From positions 1-64,000 of the forward strand of contig CALIJZ010000086.1 of the NCBI GenBank assembly GCA_938017795.1: 64,000 nt of DNA, read 5' to 3'. Source of the DNA: an uncultured Bacteriovoracaceae bacterium (GTDB taxonomy: Bacteria > Bdellovibrionota > Bacteriovoracia > Bacteriovoracales > Bacteriovoracaceae). This document shows, piece after piece, positions 27,260-36,680 of the stretch. Each line of letters starts with the position of its first letter. The stretch's first letter is position 1. Under the pieces are notes generated by a model. It had not been told where the DNA came from. It saw only the letters and a program-made list of their open reading frames with translations, and ran no database searches. Made by a program: the position numbers and the translations under genes.

Positions 27260-28440
27260 AATACTTACTCTTAATAATATTTATAATGTTAGCTTGTAAT
27301 AAAAAAATCGAAAAAATTGATGGTTCTTGGAAAGTGATTATGGATGTCCAAGGCCAATGCTTACCATTTTTGATGGATATCAAGGGTGAGAAAGTAAAAC
27401 TTATTAATTCAGATGAGAGCTTTGATTTAGACTTAAAGAGTGTCGGACATGGAATATATATCGTACCTCTTAGTTTTGATGAGAACTATTTAGAATTTAA
27501 ATATAATGGAAGTTCAATCGATGGATTTTATTATAAAAAGAAAAAAGACAAAATAACTAGTGAGATGAAAATTTCCGGTAAACGAACCCAAGAGAAATTT
27601 AGATCAATTGAAAAAGGCAATGAAACCTCACTTGCTGGAAAGTGGAAAGTGAGTTTTTTTGATAAAGAAAATAAATTAGAAAAAACTGCTCTGGCGATCT
27701 TTGAAGCTAATTCCGAAAAAGTTATTAAAGGTAGTATTCTTACTAAGACTGGTGACTATAGGTTCTTAGAAGGGGTAGGTAAGACGAGTAAGTTTCAGTT
27801 GTTTGGTTTTGATGGACAGATGAACTTTGTTTTTGATGTTTTGGTAAAAGGAAATAAATTTGAAGGATATATTTATAGTGGTAATGAATGGAAAAGAAAA
27901 GTTGAAGGCTTAAGAGATGAAAACTTCTCATTGGAAGATCCTAACTCCTTAACTAAAGCAAAGTCTCAAAATATAAAATTTAACGCCAAGAATCTAGATG
28001 GGTCAGAGTTTAATTTTGATGAAAAAACTTATGAAGGTAAACCCGTTATCTTGCAAATTTTTGGATCTTGGTGTCCAAATTGTTTGGATGAGTCTAAGTT
28101 TTTAAAGCAGTGGATGAAAACAGGAGATGCTATTGATGTAATAGCCATTTCTTTTGAAAGGGCCAGTAGTTTAAAAAAGGCTGCTTACCAAGTAGAAAGG
28201 CTGAAAAAGAGTTTAGGATTAGATTATAAATTTGTTATTGGTAGTATTGATAAAGATGAAGTCAAAGTCTTAGATGTCTTGCCCTTTTTAGAAAATCATA
28301 TGTCATACCCGACAATGATTTTTTTAACTAAAGAGAAAAAAATTCACTCGATCCATACTGGGTTTTCTGGACCAGCGACAGGTATAGCTTATCAAGAATT
28401 TATTACTAAGTTTAATAAAACAATCGCTGAAATTAAGTGA
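27256..28440 (+). CDS. thioredoxin-like (TlpA/ResA type) lipoprotein with N-terminal beta domain
   Basis: 394 residues. Signal MKYLLLIIFIMLAC with lipobox MLAC (Cys14). Residues about 20-220 are beta-rich, with two GSWKV/GKWKV modules (lipocalin-like halves), and residues about 235-394 form a thioredoxin fold with the redox motif FGSWCPNCLDE (WCPNC) and a cis-Pro-type segment YPTMIFLT. TlpA-like proteins reduce or peroxide-scavenge in the periplasm. It overlaps nqrM, so it may take part in keeping NQR cysteines reduced; that link is inference from position. Confidence 0.8.
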   Translation: MKYLLLIIFIMLACNKKIEKIDGSWKVIMDVQGQCLPFLMDIKGEKVKLINSDESFDLDLKSVGHGIYIVPLSFDENYLEFKYNGSSIDGFYYKKKKDKITSEMKISGKRTQEKFRSIEKGNETSLAGKWKVSFFDKENKLEKTALAIFEANSEKVIKGSILTKTGDYRFLEGVGKTSKFQLFGFDGQMNFVFDVLVKGNKFEGYIYSGNEWKRKVEGLRDENFSLEDPNSLTKAKSQNIKFNAKNLDGSEFNFDEKTYEGKPVILQIFGSWCPNCLDESKFLKQWMKTGDAIDVIAISFERASSLKKAAYQVERLKKSLGLDYKFVIGSIDKDEVKVLDVLPFLENHMSYPTMIFLTKEKKIHSIHTGFSGPATGIAYQEFITKFNKTIAEIK

Positions 28441-28443
28441 TTA

Positions 28444-29403
28444 CTAAGATCGAACTTGTTTAAAAAGAATAATACATAATAGAAGAAAAATTCCAGTAAA
28501 GAAATAATATACGATAGGTGAAGAGTTTTTTTCTTCTTCAACACTGTCAATCTCTCGTTTGTTTTCTTTGAGGTTAGAAGCAATGTCTCTGTTTACTTCT
28601 CCTTTTCTTTGAGAGGGAGGGGTCTGGTCTTGAACGCTTGCTACTGCTATCGCTTTGCTTTGATCATTACTGTTTCTTGCATACTTTCTAAGGTCAAAAA
28701 CTTTTTGTCCTATATTTTTATAGGCCTTAAGAAAAGCTTCGTCCTTAGAAATATCTTTGATGTTTTGATAACTTTCCTTAAGCTTTTTAGCACTATAGAG
28801 TACAGCCTCTCTCCATTGACCTTTCTTGCTATAATAGGCTGAAGAAATTCGAGGTTTATATGCTTTAATATGAGAGTTATCTAATCTAGGATCAACTGGA
28901 AGATTACCAGCTCCTTCTAATAAAGTTCCTATGTTTCGAGCAATAGTATAAGAAGTCGCAGGATCATCAAAAGTATGATCTAGGGAGTTAGCTAATGTTG
29001 TTAAAGAATCAGGTGTTGCTGCATTTTGAAGACCATAATAATATGAAAGAGCGAGCGAGCCTGTAGGATCTCTTTGGACTTGTTCTTCAATTTTTTTAAA
29101 AAGACCAGAGTCTTGATCAGCCATTTTCCCATTTTCTGTAATATCTACAAAGTGACCAAATTCTCCAACAGCATTAGAGATGATATCTGGTACTAATTCT
29201 GATTTAAAATTAAATTCAGTAGGATCAATTTTTTTATTGATGATATCAGAAAGGATTGTTTTAATTTCAGTTTTATCGTTATCTGAATTGATTAAAGCAT
29301 TCCAATCAGAACCATGAATATTCATTAGTTGATTCAAGACAGATAAAGTGTCTATTGAAAAACAATAGGTTGATAAAAAAATAGAAATAAGAATAAGCTT
29401 CAT
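28444..29403 (-). CDS. secreted, C-terminally membrane-anchored protein, unknown
   Basis: 319 residues. Cleavable signal (MKLILISIFLSTYCFS), an Asp/Lys-rich helical periplasmic region, and a single C-terminal membrane helix (SPIVYYFFTGIFLLLCIILF) followed by KQVRS. No family recognised. Its ATG directly abuts the stop of the metzincin gene upstream (TAAATG), so the two are translationally coupled, and a role in presenting or restraining that protease is conceivable. Confidence 0.65.
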   Translation of the reverse strand: MKLILISIFLSTYCFSIDTLSVLNQLMNIHGSDWNALINSDNDKTEIKTILSDIINKKIDPTEFNFKSELVPDIISNAVGEFGHFVDITENGKMADQDSGLFKKIEEQVQRDPTGSLALSYYYGLQNAATPDSLTTLANSLDHTFDDPATSYTIARNIGTLLEGAGNLPVDPRLDNSHIKAYKPRISSAYYSKKGQWREAVLYSAKKLKESYQNIKDISKDEAFLKAYKNIGQKVFDLRKYARNSNDQSKAIAVASVQDQTPPSQRKGEVNRDIASNLKENKREIDSVEEEKNSSPIVYYFFTGIFLLLCIILFKQVRS

Positions 29404-30288
29404 TTAAAAATCCTTCTTAGCAAAGTCATACCAACAATCAAAGACCCAACTACTTCCATAATCATATCCTTCAGTAAAAAAGCCTGCGTCGACTTTATCT
29501 CCAAAGAATGGATACATCGTATTATGATAGGGGTTCCAATTAAGATTAGATGCCCTTGAGGAAGTACTTGCTTCATTTTTATCTATAAAAAAAATTGAAT
29601 CATTTTGGCATCTTCTCTCACTTCTTCCAGATGCAATCCAGTGATTAATGGAATGAGCTCCGTATTCATTAACATCAGTCGCATAATAATTTGAAGTATG
29701 TGGTAATCCAAAACTATGAGCAAATTCATGCACAACTGGAGTAAAGTCATTTAATACAAATGGGTAATCATACTCTGCAAGAGTAATAGAGTTCTTATCC
29801 TTTGGAAAAACCCATAGCCAAGATACACCCGCACAAGATCCTACTAGATCATTGGCAAAAATCATGACCATAGAATCAGTACTTCCATATCTATCTGAAA
29901 GAGCATCCATTGTTGCTCCATCACAACTTGAATTATGAAAAGCATTATCTTCAACTTCATAAACCTCTTTGAGTTTAAACTTCAAGTAATCATGAGAATT
30001 ATGAGAGAATTTTTCATTCATAATTTCTAGAGTTTTATTTGCATCATCATTTATATCCTGAGAAAGTCTCTTGTTTTTTGAATTCAAAAAAACAAGTGTT
30101 AATGGAATAAGCTCTCCATTACCACAATGACCACCATAAGAAATATTTCCCACCGAATGCGGAGCATCGTTACAAGTATCTGTCCCAGGAAGTTCATTGG
30201 GACTTAGTGAATTTACATCACTAGATCCAATCAAGTTTGGCTTCAAACAAGAGTGGAAGATTAGAATACTAAGAATTATAAGTTTCAT
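29404..30288 (-). CDS. metzincin-type zinc metalloprotease lipoprotein
   Basis: 294 residues. Lipobox FHSC (Cys14). The zinc motif HEFAHSFGLPH (187-197) is the full metzincin HExxHxxGxxH, and HNTMYP (Met258) about 60 residues later is a good Met-turn. Several cysteines (39, 55, 122, 152, 228) suggest disulfides. A surface or periplasmic protease; substrate unknown. In a predatory bacterium, degradation of prey proteins would be one plausible job, but nothing here shows it. Confidence 0.85.
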   Translation of the reverse strand: MKLIILSILIFHSCLKPNLIGSSDVNSLSPNELPGTDTCNDAPHSVGNISYGGHCGNGELIPLTLVFLNSKNKRLSQDINDDANKTLEIMNEKFSHNSHDYLKFKLKEVYEVEDNAFHNSSCDGATMDALSDRYGSTDSMVMIFANDLVGSCAGVSWLWVFPKDKNSITLAEYDYPFVLNDFTPVVHEFAHSFGLPHTSNYYATDVNEYGAHSINHWIASGRSERRCQNDSIFFIDKNEASTSSRASNLNWNPYHNTMYPFFGDKVDAGFFTEGYDYGSSWVFDCWYDFAKKDF

Positions 30289-30381
30289 AAGTTTAGCCTT
30301 ATTAGACTTTTCGGCTAAGCTTAGAGCAACATTGATTTAATTTAGAGGTTGGAAACTATTTCCGTGGAAAAATTTCATAGT

Positions 30382-30591
30382 TTATTCTAGAGGGTCTGAA
30401 CCGCCCTTAGAGAAAGGATTACACCTTATAATTCTTGAAATACTTAAGTAAGTTGCTTTGAATAATCCATATTTTTCAAAGGCCTCTATTGTGTATTGAG
30501 AACAAGTTGGATCAAATCTACAATTTGCTCCTAACAATGGAGAAATGAGCCACTGATAAGATTTAATTAAGAAAATTACAATTTTTTTCAC
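30382..30591 (-). CDS. yidD: membrane protein insertion efficiency factor YidD
   Basis: 69 residues from [37 protein letters not shown] and [16 protein letters not shown] match the whole YidD family (shown shortened: the key set is P-C-R-F-x-P-T-C-S-x-Y). It assists YidC-dependent insertion of inner-membrane proteins. Unusually it is alone here, away from rpmH-rnpA-yidC. Confidence 0.93.
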   Translation of the reverse strand: MKKIVIFLIKSYQWLISPLLGANCRFDPTCSQYTIEAFEKYGLFKATYLSISRIIRCNPFSKGGSDPLE

Positions 30592-30641
30592 AACCTTAAC
30601 TTATATCTTTTTTGAGAATATTTCAGTACATTATTGTCATT

Positions 30642-31439
30642 ATGAAAGGCACAGTTTTAAAAATGAGATCTGAAATTAAAAGATCTAAGGTTATCTATTC
30701 ACTCCCTTTAGGAGAGCTCAATATTGAGTTGAATCCACTCATTGGAAAAGAAATCAAGCTCGAACACTCTGGTAATATTTTTTGTATTGAAACTGGTAAA
30801 AGTATAACTAAAACCTATAACAGCGGATATTCCTACGAGGCGTTTATTTCAAAAGCCTCTTGCGATACATGTATTGTTCAGCCTGAGAAGTGCCACTATC
30901 ACCTTGGGTCATGTAGAGAGCCAAAGTGGGGCGAAAATCATTGTATGAGACCTCATATAGTGTATTTATCAGTAACCTCAGGCGTGAAAGTAGGCATTAC
31001 TCGTAAAACTCAAGTTCCTACACGCTGGATAGATCAGGGAGCAGTTTTAGCCAGGAGTATTTATGAGGTTCCAAATAGGTTGGCAGCAGGACTGGTGGAG
31101 ACTGATTTAAAAAATGAATTTGCTGATAAGACAAACTGGCGAAAGATGTTGTCTGGGCAACCTGATGGTCAAGATCTTGAAAAAATTGCAAAAGAAATTG
31201 ATAAAAATTATAGTGAAAACTTCAAGCAATACCAAGCCGTTTTTCTAGAAGATAAAGCGAGTGAAATAAAATTTCCGATTGAGAATTATCCAGAGAAAAT
31301 TAAGAGCTTAAATTTTGATAAACAAGCGTGCATCGAAGGTGTCCTCCATGGCATTAAAGGTCAATACTTATATATTGGAGAACATGTGTTAAATATTCGA
31401 AGACACCAAGGTTATGAAGTTACGCTTTCACACTCTTAA
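30642..31439 (+). CDS. DUF2797 family protein
   Basis: 265 residues from ATG 30642 (an in-frame TTG at 30612 would add ten hydrophobic residues that the family lacks). Matches DUF2797: an N-terminal GxVxKM-like start, a zinc-binding stretch with CDTCIVQPEKCHYHLGSCR and HCMRPH, then YLSVTSGVKVGITR and TRWIDQGA, which is reminiscent of a GIY-YIG core. Function not established. The last 20 bases overlap the convergent DUF218 gene. Confidence 0.82.
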   Translation: MKGTVLKMRSEIKRSKVIYSLPLGELNIELNPLIGKEIKLEHSGNIFCIETGKSITKTYNSGYSYEAFISKASCDTCIVQPEKCHYHLGSCREPKWGENHCMRPHIVYLSVTSGVKVGITRKTQVPTRWIDQGAVLARSIYEVPNRLAAGLVETDLKNEFADKTNWRKMLSGQPDGQDLEKIAKEIDKNYSENFKQYQAVFLEDKASEIKFPIENYPEKIKSLNFDKQACIEGVLHGIKGQYLYIGEHVLNIRRHQGYEVTLSHS

Positions 31440-32052
31440 TTGGAATATAATAATTAATAATCTTTAGATGCTCTTTGAAAATATTTAAAAAATAATTAAA
31501 ACTAAATTTAGATTCAATCGCTTGGTAATAAAAATTAAAACTTTTTGTACTGGCTCCATTGATAATTATTTGAATCCTTGGAAGATGGTAATCACTTGAG
31601 ATGATCAAGATGTTTTTCATGTTTTGATCTTTACGTAAATACTTAAGTGTTTCATCAACATTTTGTGATGTATTGAGTGCTTCAAGGTCTAAGTCAATAA
31701 TTCTAGAGAAGTGATCTTTAAACTTATCTGTCTTAGAAGTATTATGCCTAAGAATTCGTTGCAGATTATTTCTATAATATACTCCCGAGATTAAAACTTT
31801 ACTTGAGAGATATTTCTTAGATAGCTCGAGAGCTTTTGCAATTCTTCCTTTATCACCAGTGAAAACAACAATACAATCTGGATCTTGATTAAAAAACTCT
31901 TGTTGGGATTGCTGAATAAGTTTTTCTGTATACGAGAAGTGTAATAATGGAAATGATATGAAGATCAGTGTTAAAATAATAATTCTTTTAATTCTTTTAT
32001 ACTTCTTTTTTTTATAAATAGTGTCTTCTGTTTCGAATAAATACTTTTTCAT
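31420..32052 (-). CDS. DUF218 (YdcF/ElyC/SanA-like) membrane protein
   Basis: 210 residues. One membrane helix (about 22-40), then DCIVVFTGDKGRIAKALEL, KVLISGVYY and the DUF218 core ILIISSDYHLPRIQ. Relatives act in envelope polysaccharide or lipid-carrier metabolism. Its start overlaps the ridA stop (TAATG): last gene of a maeB-ridA-DUF218 operon. Confidence 0.78.
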   Translation of the reverse strand: MKKYLFETEDTIYKKKKYKRIKRIIILTLIFISFPLLHFSYTEKLIQQSQQEFFNQDPDCIVVFTGDKGRIAKALELSKKYLSSKVLISGVYYRNNLQRILRHNTSKTDKFKDHFSRIIDLDLEALNTSQNVDETLKYLRKDQNMKNILIISSDYHLPRIQIIINGASTKSFNFYYQAIESKFSFNYFLNIFKEHLKIINYYIPIKSVKA

Positions 32053-32429
32053 TATTTATGAGCAAGGACCTCGATTTCAACTAAGGCATCCTTGGGTAGT
32101 CGACTGACTTCCACACAAGATCTTGCAGGATAAGGTAGTGAAAAAAACTTTGTATAAGCTTCATTAACTAATGAGAAGTTTTTTAAATCAGTTAAAAAAA
32201 TAGTAGTCTTAAAAATATTTTCTCTAGTTAAATCACAACCTTTTAATAAATGATCAATGTTCTTAAGGATTTGTTCTAATTCATGTTTAAATCCAGTTGA
32301 GACCATTTGAGATGTTTCAGGGTTGATACCAATTTGCCCAGAGAAGTAAAAGGTTCCATTGATCTCTACACCTTGGGAGTAAGTTCCAACTGCTTTGGGT
32401 GCTTGAGTATCATTAATAATTTTCTTCAT
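32052..32429 (-). CDS. ridA: RidA family enamine/imine deaminase
   Basis: 125 residues. AVGTYSQGVEINGTFYFSGQIG and PARSCVEVSRLPKDALVEIEV (shown in parts) with the essential Arg of the active site in PARS match RidA. It hydrolyses reactive 2-aminoacrylate from PLP enzymes. Begins inside the last 17 bases of maeB. Confidence 0.92.
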   Translation of the reverse strand: MKKIINDTQAPKAVGTYSQGVEINGTFYFSGQIGINPETSQMVSTGFKHELEQILKNIDHLLKGCDLTRENIFKTTIFLTDLKNFSLVNEAYTKFFSLPYPARSCVEVSRLPKDALVEIEVLAHK

Positions 32430-34719
32430 ATAAATGCTCCATTTTCTTTGAACTCGTTATTGCTGTTAAGTGAGTGATACTGATGATCTCCTCTATACTT
32501 GCTGTTCTTTGTAGAATATTAATCGGATATTGAATAGGTGTGATCACTGGACCTATAGGAGTGGCTCCACCTAATTGAGCCAGTAGTTTATAAGAAATAT
32601 TAGCGGCACTTAAATTTGGAAAAATTAGGATGTCAGCAGATTTATCTAGTTTTGAAAAGTTAAATAAATTAGATGAGAGTTGGTGATTGACAGCAATGTC
32701 GGCTTGCATTTCTCCATCAACAATCATTTCAGGATATTCATTTTGTAGAGTCTCTACAGCTTTATTAATTTTTATAGATTCCTCTGATTTATTAGATCCA
32801 AAGTTTGAGTAACTTAAGAAGGCAATCCGAGGATTTCTATTAAGAAGACTTTTATAAAGCTCATAAGTATTGAGTGCAATTTGAACTAAGTCTTCACTTG
32901 ATGGATTAATCTGTAGAGTACAATCTGCCAGGAAAACTACTTTATGCTTAAAGTTCATTATCATAACACCTGAGGCTTTTTTGTTCTCAGAGCCAATGAC
33001 TCTTATAACTGGTTTAAAAGCTTTGGCGTAACTAAGACCCATACCAGTGATCATTCCATCAGCGTCACCTTTTTTTACCATCATAGAACCAAAGTATGAT
33101 GATCTTCTCATCGTCGCTTTTGCATATCCTATAGAGACTCCTTTTCTTTGTCTCATTTGATAAAACGTATCTACATATTCAGAAAATTTAGGATGTTCAC
33201 TTGGATAAATAATCTCTAGGTCATTTAGATTAGGAATATTATTTTCTTTGATTATTAATTCAATTTCTGATTTTCGTCCAAATACAATAGGCTCAATAAT
33301 TCCTTCGTCTTTTAAAATCGATACAGCTTCTAGTATTTTTTGATTTGCTCCTTCAGTAAACAAAATTTTACTTTTAGTTTTTTTAGGTAGCCTTGATCTA
33401 ATATCATTTAAGAAGCCAGATGCATTTCCTAGACGCTCATCTAATAGTAACGCGTATTGAGTTAAATCTTCAATAGGGTTTTGTGCAACATTAGAATCCA
33501 TTGCTGCTTTTGCAACTGCTGGAGCAACTTTAGTTAATACTCTTCTATCAAAAGGTTTTGGAATTAAATATTCTGGACCAAAAGCAAAGTGCTGATTCCC
33601 ATAAGCCATTCTAACATCTTCAGTAACTGGATCTCTGGCAAGTTCAGCAATAGCATAAACTGCAGCTAACTTCATTTCTTCATTAATTGTAGTTGCTCTA
33701 ACATCGAGAGCTCCTCGGAAAATAAATGGAAAGCCTAGTACATTATTTACTTGATTAGGATAATCACTTCTCCCAGTTGCCATAATAGCATCATCACGGA
33801 CTGCCTTAACATCTTCAGGGAGAATTTCTGGATCAGGGTTAGCCATCGCAAAAATAATAGGGTTTTTATTCATTGTTTTTACCATCTCTTTAGTTAAAAC
33901 ACCCTTCATAGATAACCCTATAAAAGCATCAGCACCATCAATAGCATCAGCTAAAGACCGAGCTTTAGTTTTAATGGCAAATTGTTCTTTATATTTATTC
34001 ATCCTTTCGGCTCGGCCTTCATAGATAACTCCTTTTGAGTCACACATATAAAGATTTTCTTTTTTTACACCCATTTTTAAAAATAATTTTGCACAAGCAA
34101 TAGATGCTGCGCCTGCACCACTGTAAACAACTTTAACATCACTGATTTTCTTGCCAGAGATTTCAATTGCATTGATAAAAGCGGCACTGCAAATAATAGC
34201 TGTTCCATGTTGATCATCATGAAAGACAGGTATATTCATTTCTTTTTTTAAAATTTTTTCAAGCTCAAAACATTCAGGAGATTTAATATCTTCTAAATTT
34301 ATTCCACCAAATGTAGGTTCTAAAGCTTTGATTGTAGAAGTCATCTCCTCGACGCTACTTTGGTTGATTTCAATATCAAAGACATCAATGTCAGCAAACT
34401 TTTTAAATAACACTCCCTTTCCTTCCATGACTGGTTTACCGGCTAGGGCCCCAATATTTCCTAGTCCAAGTACAGCTGAACCATTTGAGATAACTGCGAC
34501 TAAATTTCCTCTATTAGTATATTTATAAGCAAGCTCTGGGTTATCAGCGATTTCTCTACAAGGCCAAGCAACCCCGGGTGAATAAGCATTTGCGAGATCT
34601 CGAGCACTTGAGCAAGGCTTAGTGGGAACGACCTCTGATTTACCTGGTTTACCTTTAGAGTGATAATTTAGTGCTTCTTTTTTTCTTTCTTGTCTTAGAT
34701 CGTACTTCGATTGGCTCAT
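32413..34719 (-). CDS. maeB: NADP-dependent malic enzyme with phosphotransacetylase-like domain
   Basis: 768 residues, the length of MaeB. The malic-enzyme part (about 1-430) has AYSPGVAWPC, VISNGSAVLGLGNIGALAG, PVFHDDQHGTAI and the NAD(P) Rossmann VVYSGAGAASIACAKL; the C-terminal part (about 430-768) is the PTA_PTB-like regulatory domain (ILFTEGANQKILEA, ADGMITGM, ADILIFPNLSAANI). Converts malate to pyruvate and CO2, supplying NADPH; the PTA part is a regulatory, non-catalytic domain in known MaeB. First gene of the operon with ridA. Confidence 0.95.
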   Translation of the reverse strand: MSQSKYDLRQERKKEALNYHSKGKPGKSEVVPTKPCSSARDLANAYSPGVAWPCREIADNPELAYKYTNRGNLVAVISNGSAVLGLGNIGALAGKPVMEGKGVLFKKFADIDVFDIEINQSSVEEMTSTIKALEPTFGGINLEDIKSPECFELEKILKKEMNIPVFHDDQHGTAIICSAAFINAIEISGKKISDVKVVYSGAGAASIACAKLFLKMGVKKENLYMCDSKGVIYEGRAERMNKYKEQFAIKTKARSLADAIDGADAFIGLSMKGVLTKEMVKTMNKNPIIFAMANPDPEILPEDVKAVRDDAIMATGRSDYPNQVNNVLGFPFIFRGALDVRATTINEEMKLAAVYAIAELARDPVTEDVRMAYGNQHFAFGPEYLIPKPFDRRVLTKVAPAVAKAAMDSNVAQNPIEDLTQYALLLDERLGNASGFLNDIRSRLPKKTKSKILFTEGANQKILEAVSILKDEGIIEPIVFGRKSEIELIIKENNIPNLNDLEIIYPSEHPKFSEYVDTFYQMRQRKGVSIGYAKATMRRSSYFGSMMVKKGDADGMITGMGLSYAKAFKPVIRVIGSENKKASGVMIMNFKHKVVFLADCTLQINPSSEDLVQIALNTYELYKSLLNRNPRIAFLSYSNFGSNKSEESIKINKAVETLQNEYPEMIVDGEMQADIAVNHQLSSNLFNFSKLDKSADILIFPNLSAANISYKLLAQLGGATPIGPVITPIQYPINILQRTASIEEIISITHLTAITSSKKMEHLYEENY

Positions 34720-34781
34720 TGATATTCCTTAAAATTTAATGCCCCATTGTAACTTTCTGCCTTTCAAGTGACAATGAAGGT

Positions 34782-35789
34782 ATGGATAAGTTCTTGATCT
34801 TGGCATGGGCCAAGGAATATATTCAAATAGATCCAAAACTAGGCGCTCAGGTGGGGTTTTACTCAGATGGCAAGGTTGAGATTCATAGCTTTGGGAGTGC
34901 TAATAATGAGAGCCTCTTTGATATTGCTTCTGTGTCTAAAGCATTTATGACTAGTTATTTGTGTATGATTGCTGTTGAAAAGAACTTGCTGACCCTTGGT
35001 TCGAAAGTATCAGAATTCTTCCCCTGCTCTAAAGATGTAGGAAGAATTACTATTGAGCAAATTCTTTCTCATACAAGTGGTCTTATTGCATGGCTGCCAA
35101 TGTATGGATTGGTTGATTCAAAAGAGCAAGCAAGGGAATATCTTTTTAATCTTTCAATTGATGAGTCTTTAAAAGGAAAAAGAGTCTATAGTGATATAGG
35201 TTTCATGATATTGGGATTTATTCTGGAAGAAGTATTTAAAGAAAGTATTGATGAAGTTTTTCAAAAATATATATTAATTCCTCTAGATTTAAAAAATACA
35301 TACTTTGAAAGTACTTTGACAAAAGACTCGTTGCCAACTTCAAATGGAAACCCTTTTGAAAAACAATTAATTCAAGATCGAAATATTGCAACGAAAAAAA
35401 AGATAGATTGGAGAGAACGCCTATTAATTAAAGAAGTTAATGATTTTAATTGCTCATCTGTTTTTAAAGGTAGTTCAGGTCATTGTGGTTTGTTTTCCAA
35501 TTCACTTGATCTTTTAGAACTATCAAGATCTTTGATTGATAATAGGATTGTTTCAAAAAAGACTCGAGATAGTTTTCTTGAAAGGATTCTTGAAAAGAAT
35601 TCATTGGGTTTTTTGGCAGATCCTCATCTTTTAAAATTTAATCTCTCTAAGCTGTGGCGAGGTCATCACGGCTTTACTGGATGTTCAACATTTTTTAACA
35701 CAAAGACATCTACGGCTTTTTCATTTTTATCTAATAGGCAAGTAGCAGGATTAAATGGGAAGAAATATCACAATTGGAAATTAACTTAG
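34782..35789 (+). CDS. serine beta-lactamase-fold hydrolase (class C-like esterase family)
   Basis: 335 residues, no signal peptide, so cytoplasmic. Catalytic S50-x-x-K53 in IASVSKAF, Y136-S-D138 in the YxN position and HHGFTG (HxG) near 305 complete the family triad; EQILSHTSGL is the classical following motif. Cytoplasmic location argues for an esterase or peptide hydrolase rather than antibiotic resistance. The TAG stop is interlocked with that of the next convergent gene. Confidence 0.85.
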   Translation: MDKFLILAWAKEYIQIDPKLGAQVGFYSDGKVEIHSFGSANNESLFDIASVSKAFMTSYLCMIAVEKNLLTLGSKVSEFFPCSKDVGRITIEQILSHTSGLIAWLPMYGLVDSKEQAREYLFNLSIDESLKGKRVYSDIGFMILGFILEEVFKESIDEVFQKYILIPLDLKNTYFESTLTKDSLPTSNGNPFEKQLIQDRNIATKKKIDWRERLLIKEVNDFNCSSVFKGSSGHCGLFSNSLDLLELSRSLIDNRIVSKKTRDSFLERILEKNSLGFLADPHLLKFNLSKLWRGHHGFTGCSTFFNTKTSTAFSFLSNRQVAGLNGKKYHNWKLT

Positions 35790-36562
35790 TATTGCTTCAT
35801 ACTTGAAGTTTCCATTTGATAGAAGAAGGTTTGATCTGGTTTAAAAGAATGATAATTGGTTCTTTTACAAATTCTTTTCATTTCGGAAATTTTATATTTT
35901 GAAATAAGGTTTTCTTTTTCTAAATCTGAAGCGAGAGATCGTCTATTAAAACTTGATGTCTTAAAATCACTAATAATTGGATACGGGTAATTCATATAAG
36001 GTTTTGCTATACCAAGAATATTCATATATTGAGCATTTTTGCGAGCAACTTCTTCAGTGTCTCTAATAAGTAATTTAAACTTTTCAGAGTCTTCATTATT
36101 TTTCTTTAATGCCTTGCAAATAGATTTATTGATAGTCATGCAATTATAAGTGACATTGTATTTTAAAAATCCATCTAAAGAGTTAATTAAATTTGCTAGA
36201 AAAGTATTGTTCTCATTTTCTTGTATTTTTTCTTTTGTATTAGAATGACATTTTGTAATTGAATCTAAGTATCCCTCTTTATTTATACTGATCAATTCAT
36301 AAATTCCTTGATCCTTATTTTTCTGAAATATTTTTGTTCCGATAAATTTTTGAAGAGAATTTTGTTCTGCAAATTTCTTAATAGTTAAAACTTTCTCAAA
36401 TTGATCATTTTCAATTTTATAATATTCTAGAGGATCTAAAGGTTGAGATGATTTTTGGATTTCACTATCTACTTTAAAATTTTTAAAGTCTTTAGATAGA
36501 TAATTCTCAAATTGAGAAAATAGGGCCAAAGGCCATAAAACAATGATAAACAGTGTTTTCAT
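35786..36562 (-). CDS. secreted protein, unknown
   Basis: 258 residues with a signal peptide (MKTLFIIVLWPLALFS, cut near 16). Mature region is lysine-rich and helical with five cysteines (KCHSN, YNCMTINKSICKAL, KRICKRTN). No family recognised. Single gene, no clear ribosome site read. Confidence 0.6.
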   Translation of the reverse strand: MKTLFIIVLWPLALFSQFENYLSKDFKNFKVDSEIQKSSQPLDPLEYYKIENDQFEKVLTIKKFAEQNSLQKFIGTKIFQKNKDQGIYELISINKEGYLDSITKCHSNTKEKIQENENNTFLANLINSLDGFLKYNVTYNCMTINKSICKALKKNNEDSEKFKLLIRDTEEVARKNAQYMNILGIAKPYMNYPYPIISDFKTSSFNRRSLASDLEKENLISKYKISEMKRICKRTNYHSFKPDQTFFYQMETSSMKQY

Positions 36563-36629
36563 TATAGATTAATCGGCTCTTGAGTGAAAAAGTTTAATGA
36601 TTGCGATCTGTGAAGAGTAAAACAGTCAG

Positions 36630-36661
36630 AAAAATGAGTAGGAGGCTTAAATCCTACTCAT
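36630..36661 (-). terminator. intrinsic terminator of agcS
   Basis: On the minus strand ATGAGTAGGA (36661-36652) pairs with TCCTACTCAT (36643-36634), loop of eight bases, then TTTTT (36634-36630). Located 20 bases after the agcS stop. Confidence 0.85.
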
Positions 36662-36680
36662 TTGATATAGGAAAAATAGT

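Noticed and set aside
34782-35789. Antibiotic-resistance beta-lactamase
   Set aside because: No signal peptide and a YSD rather than YxN/SDN context; a cytoplasmic esterase-type relative is likelier.
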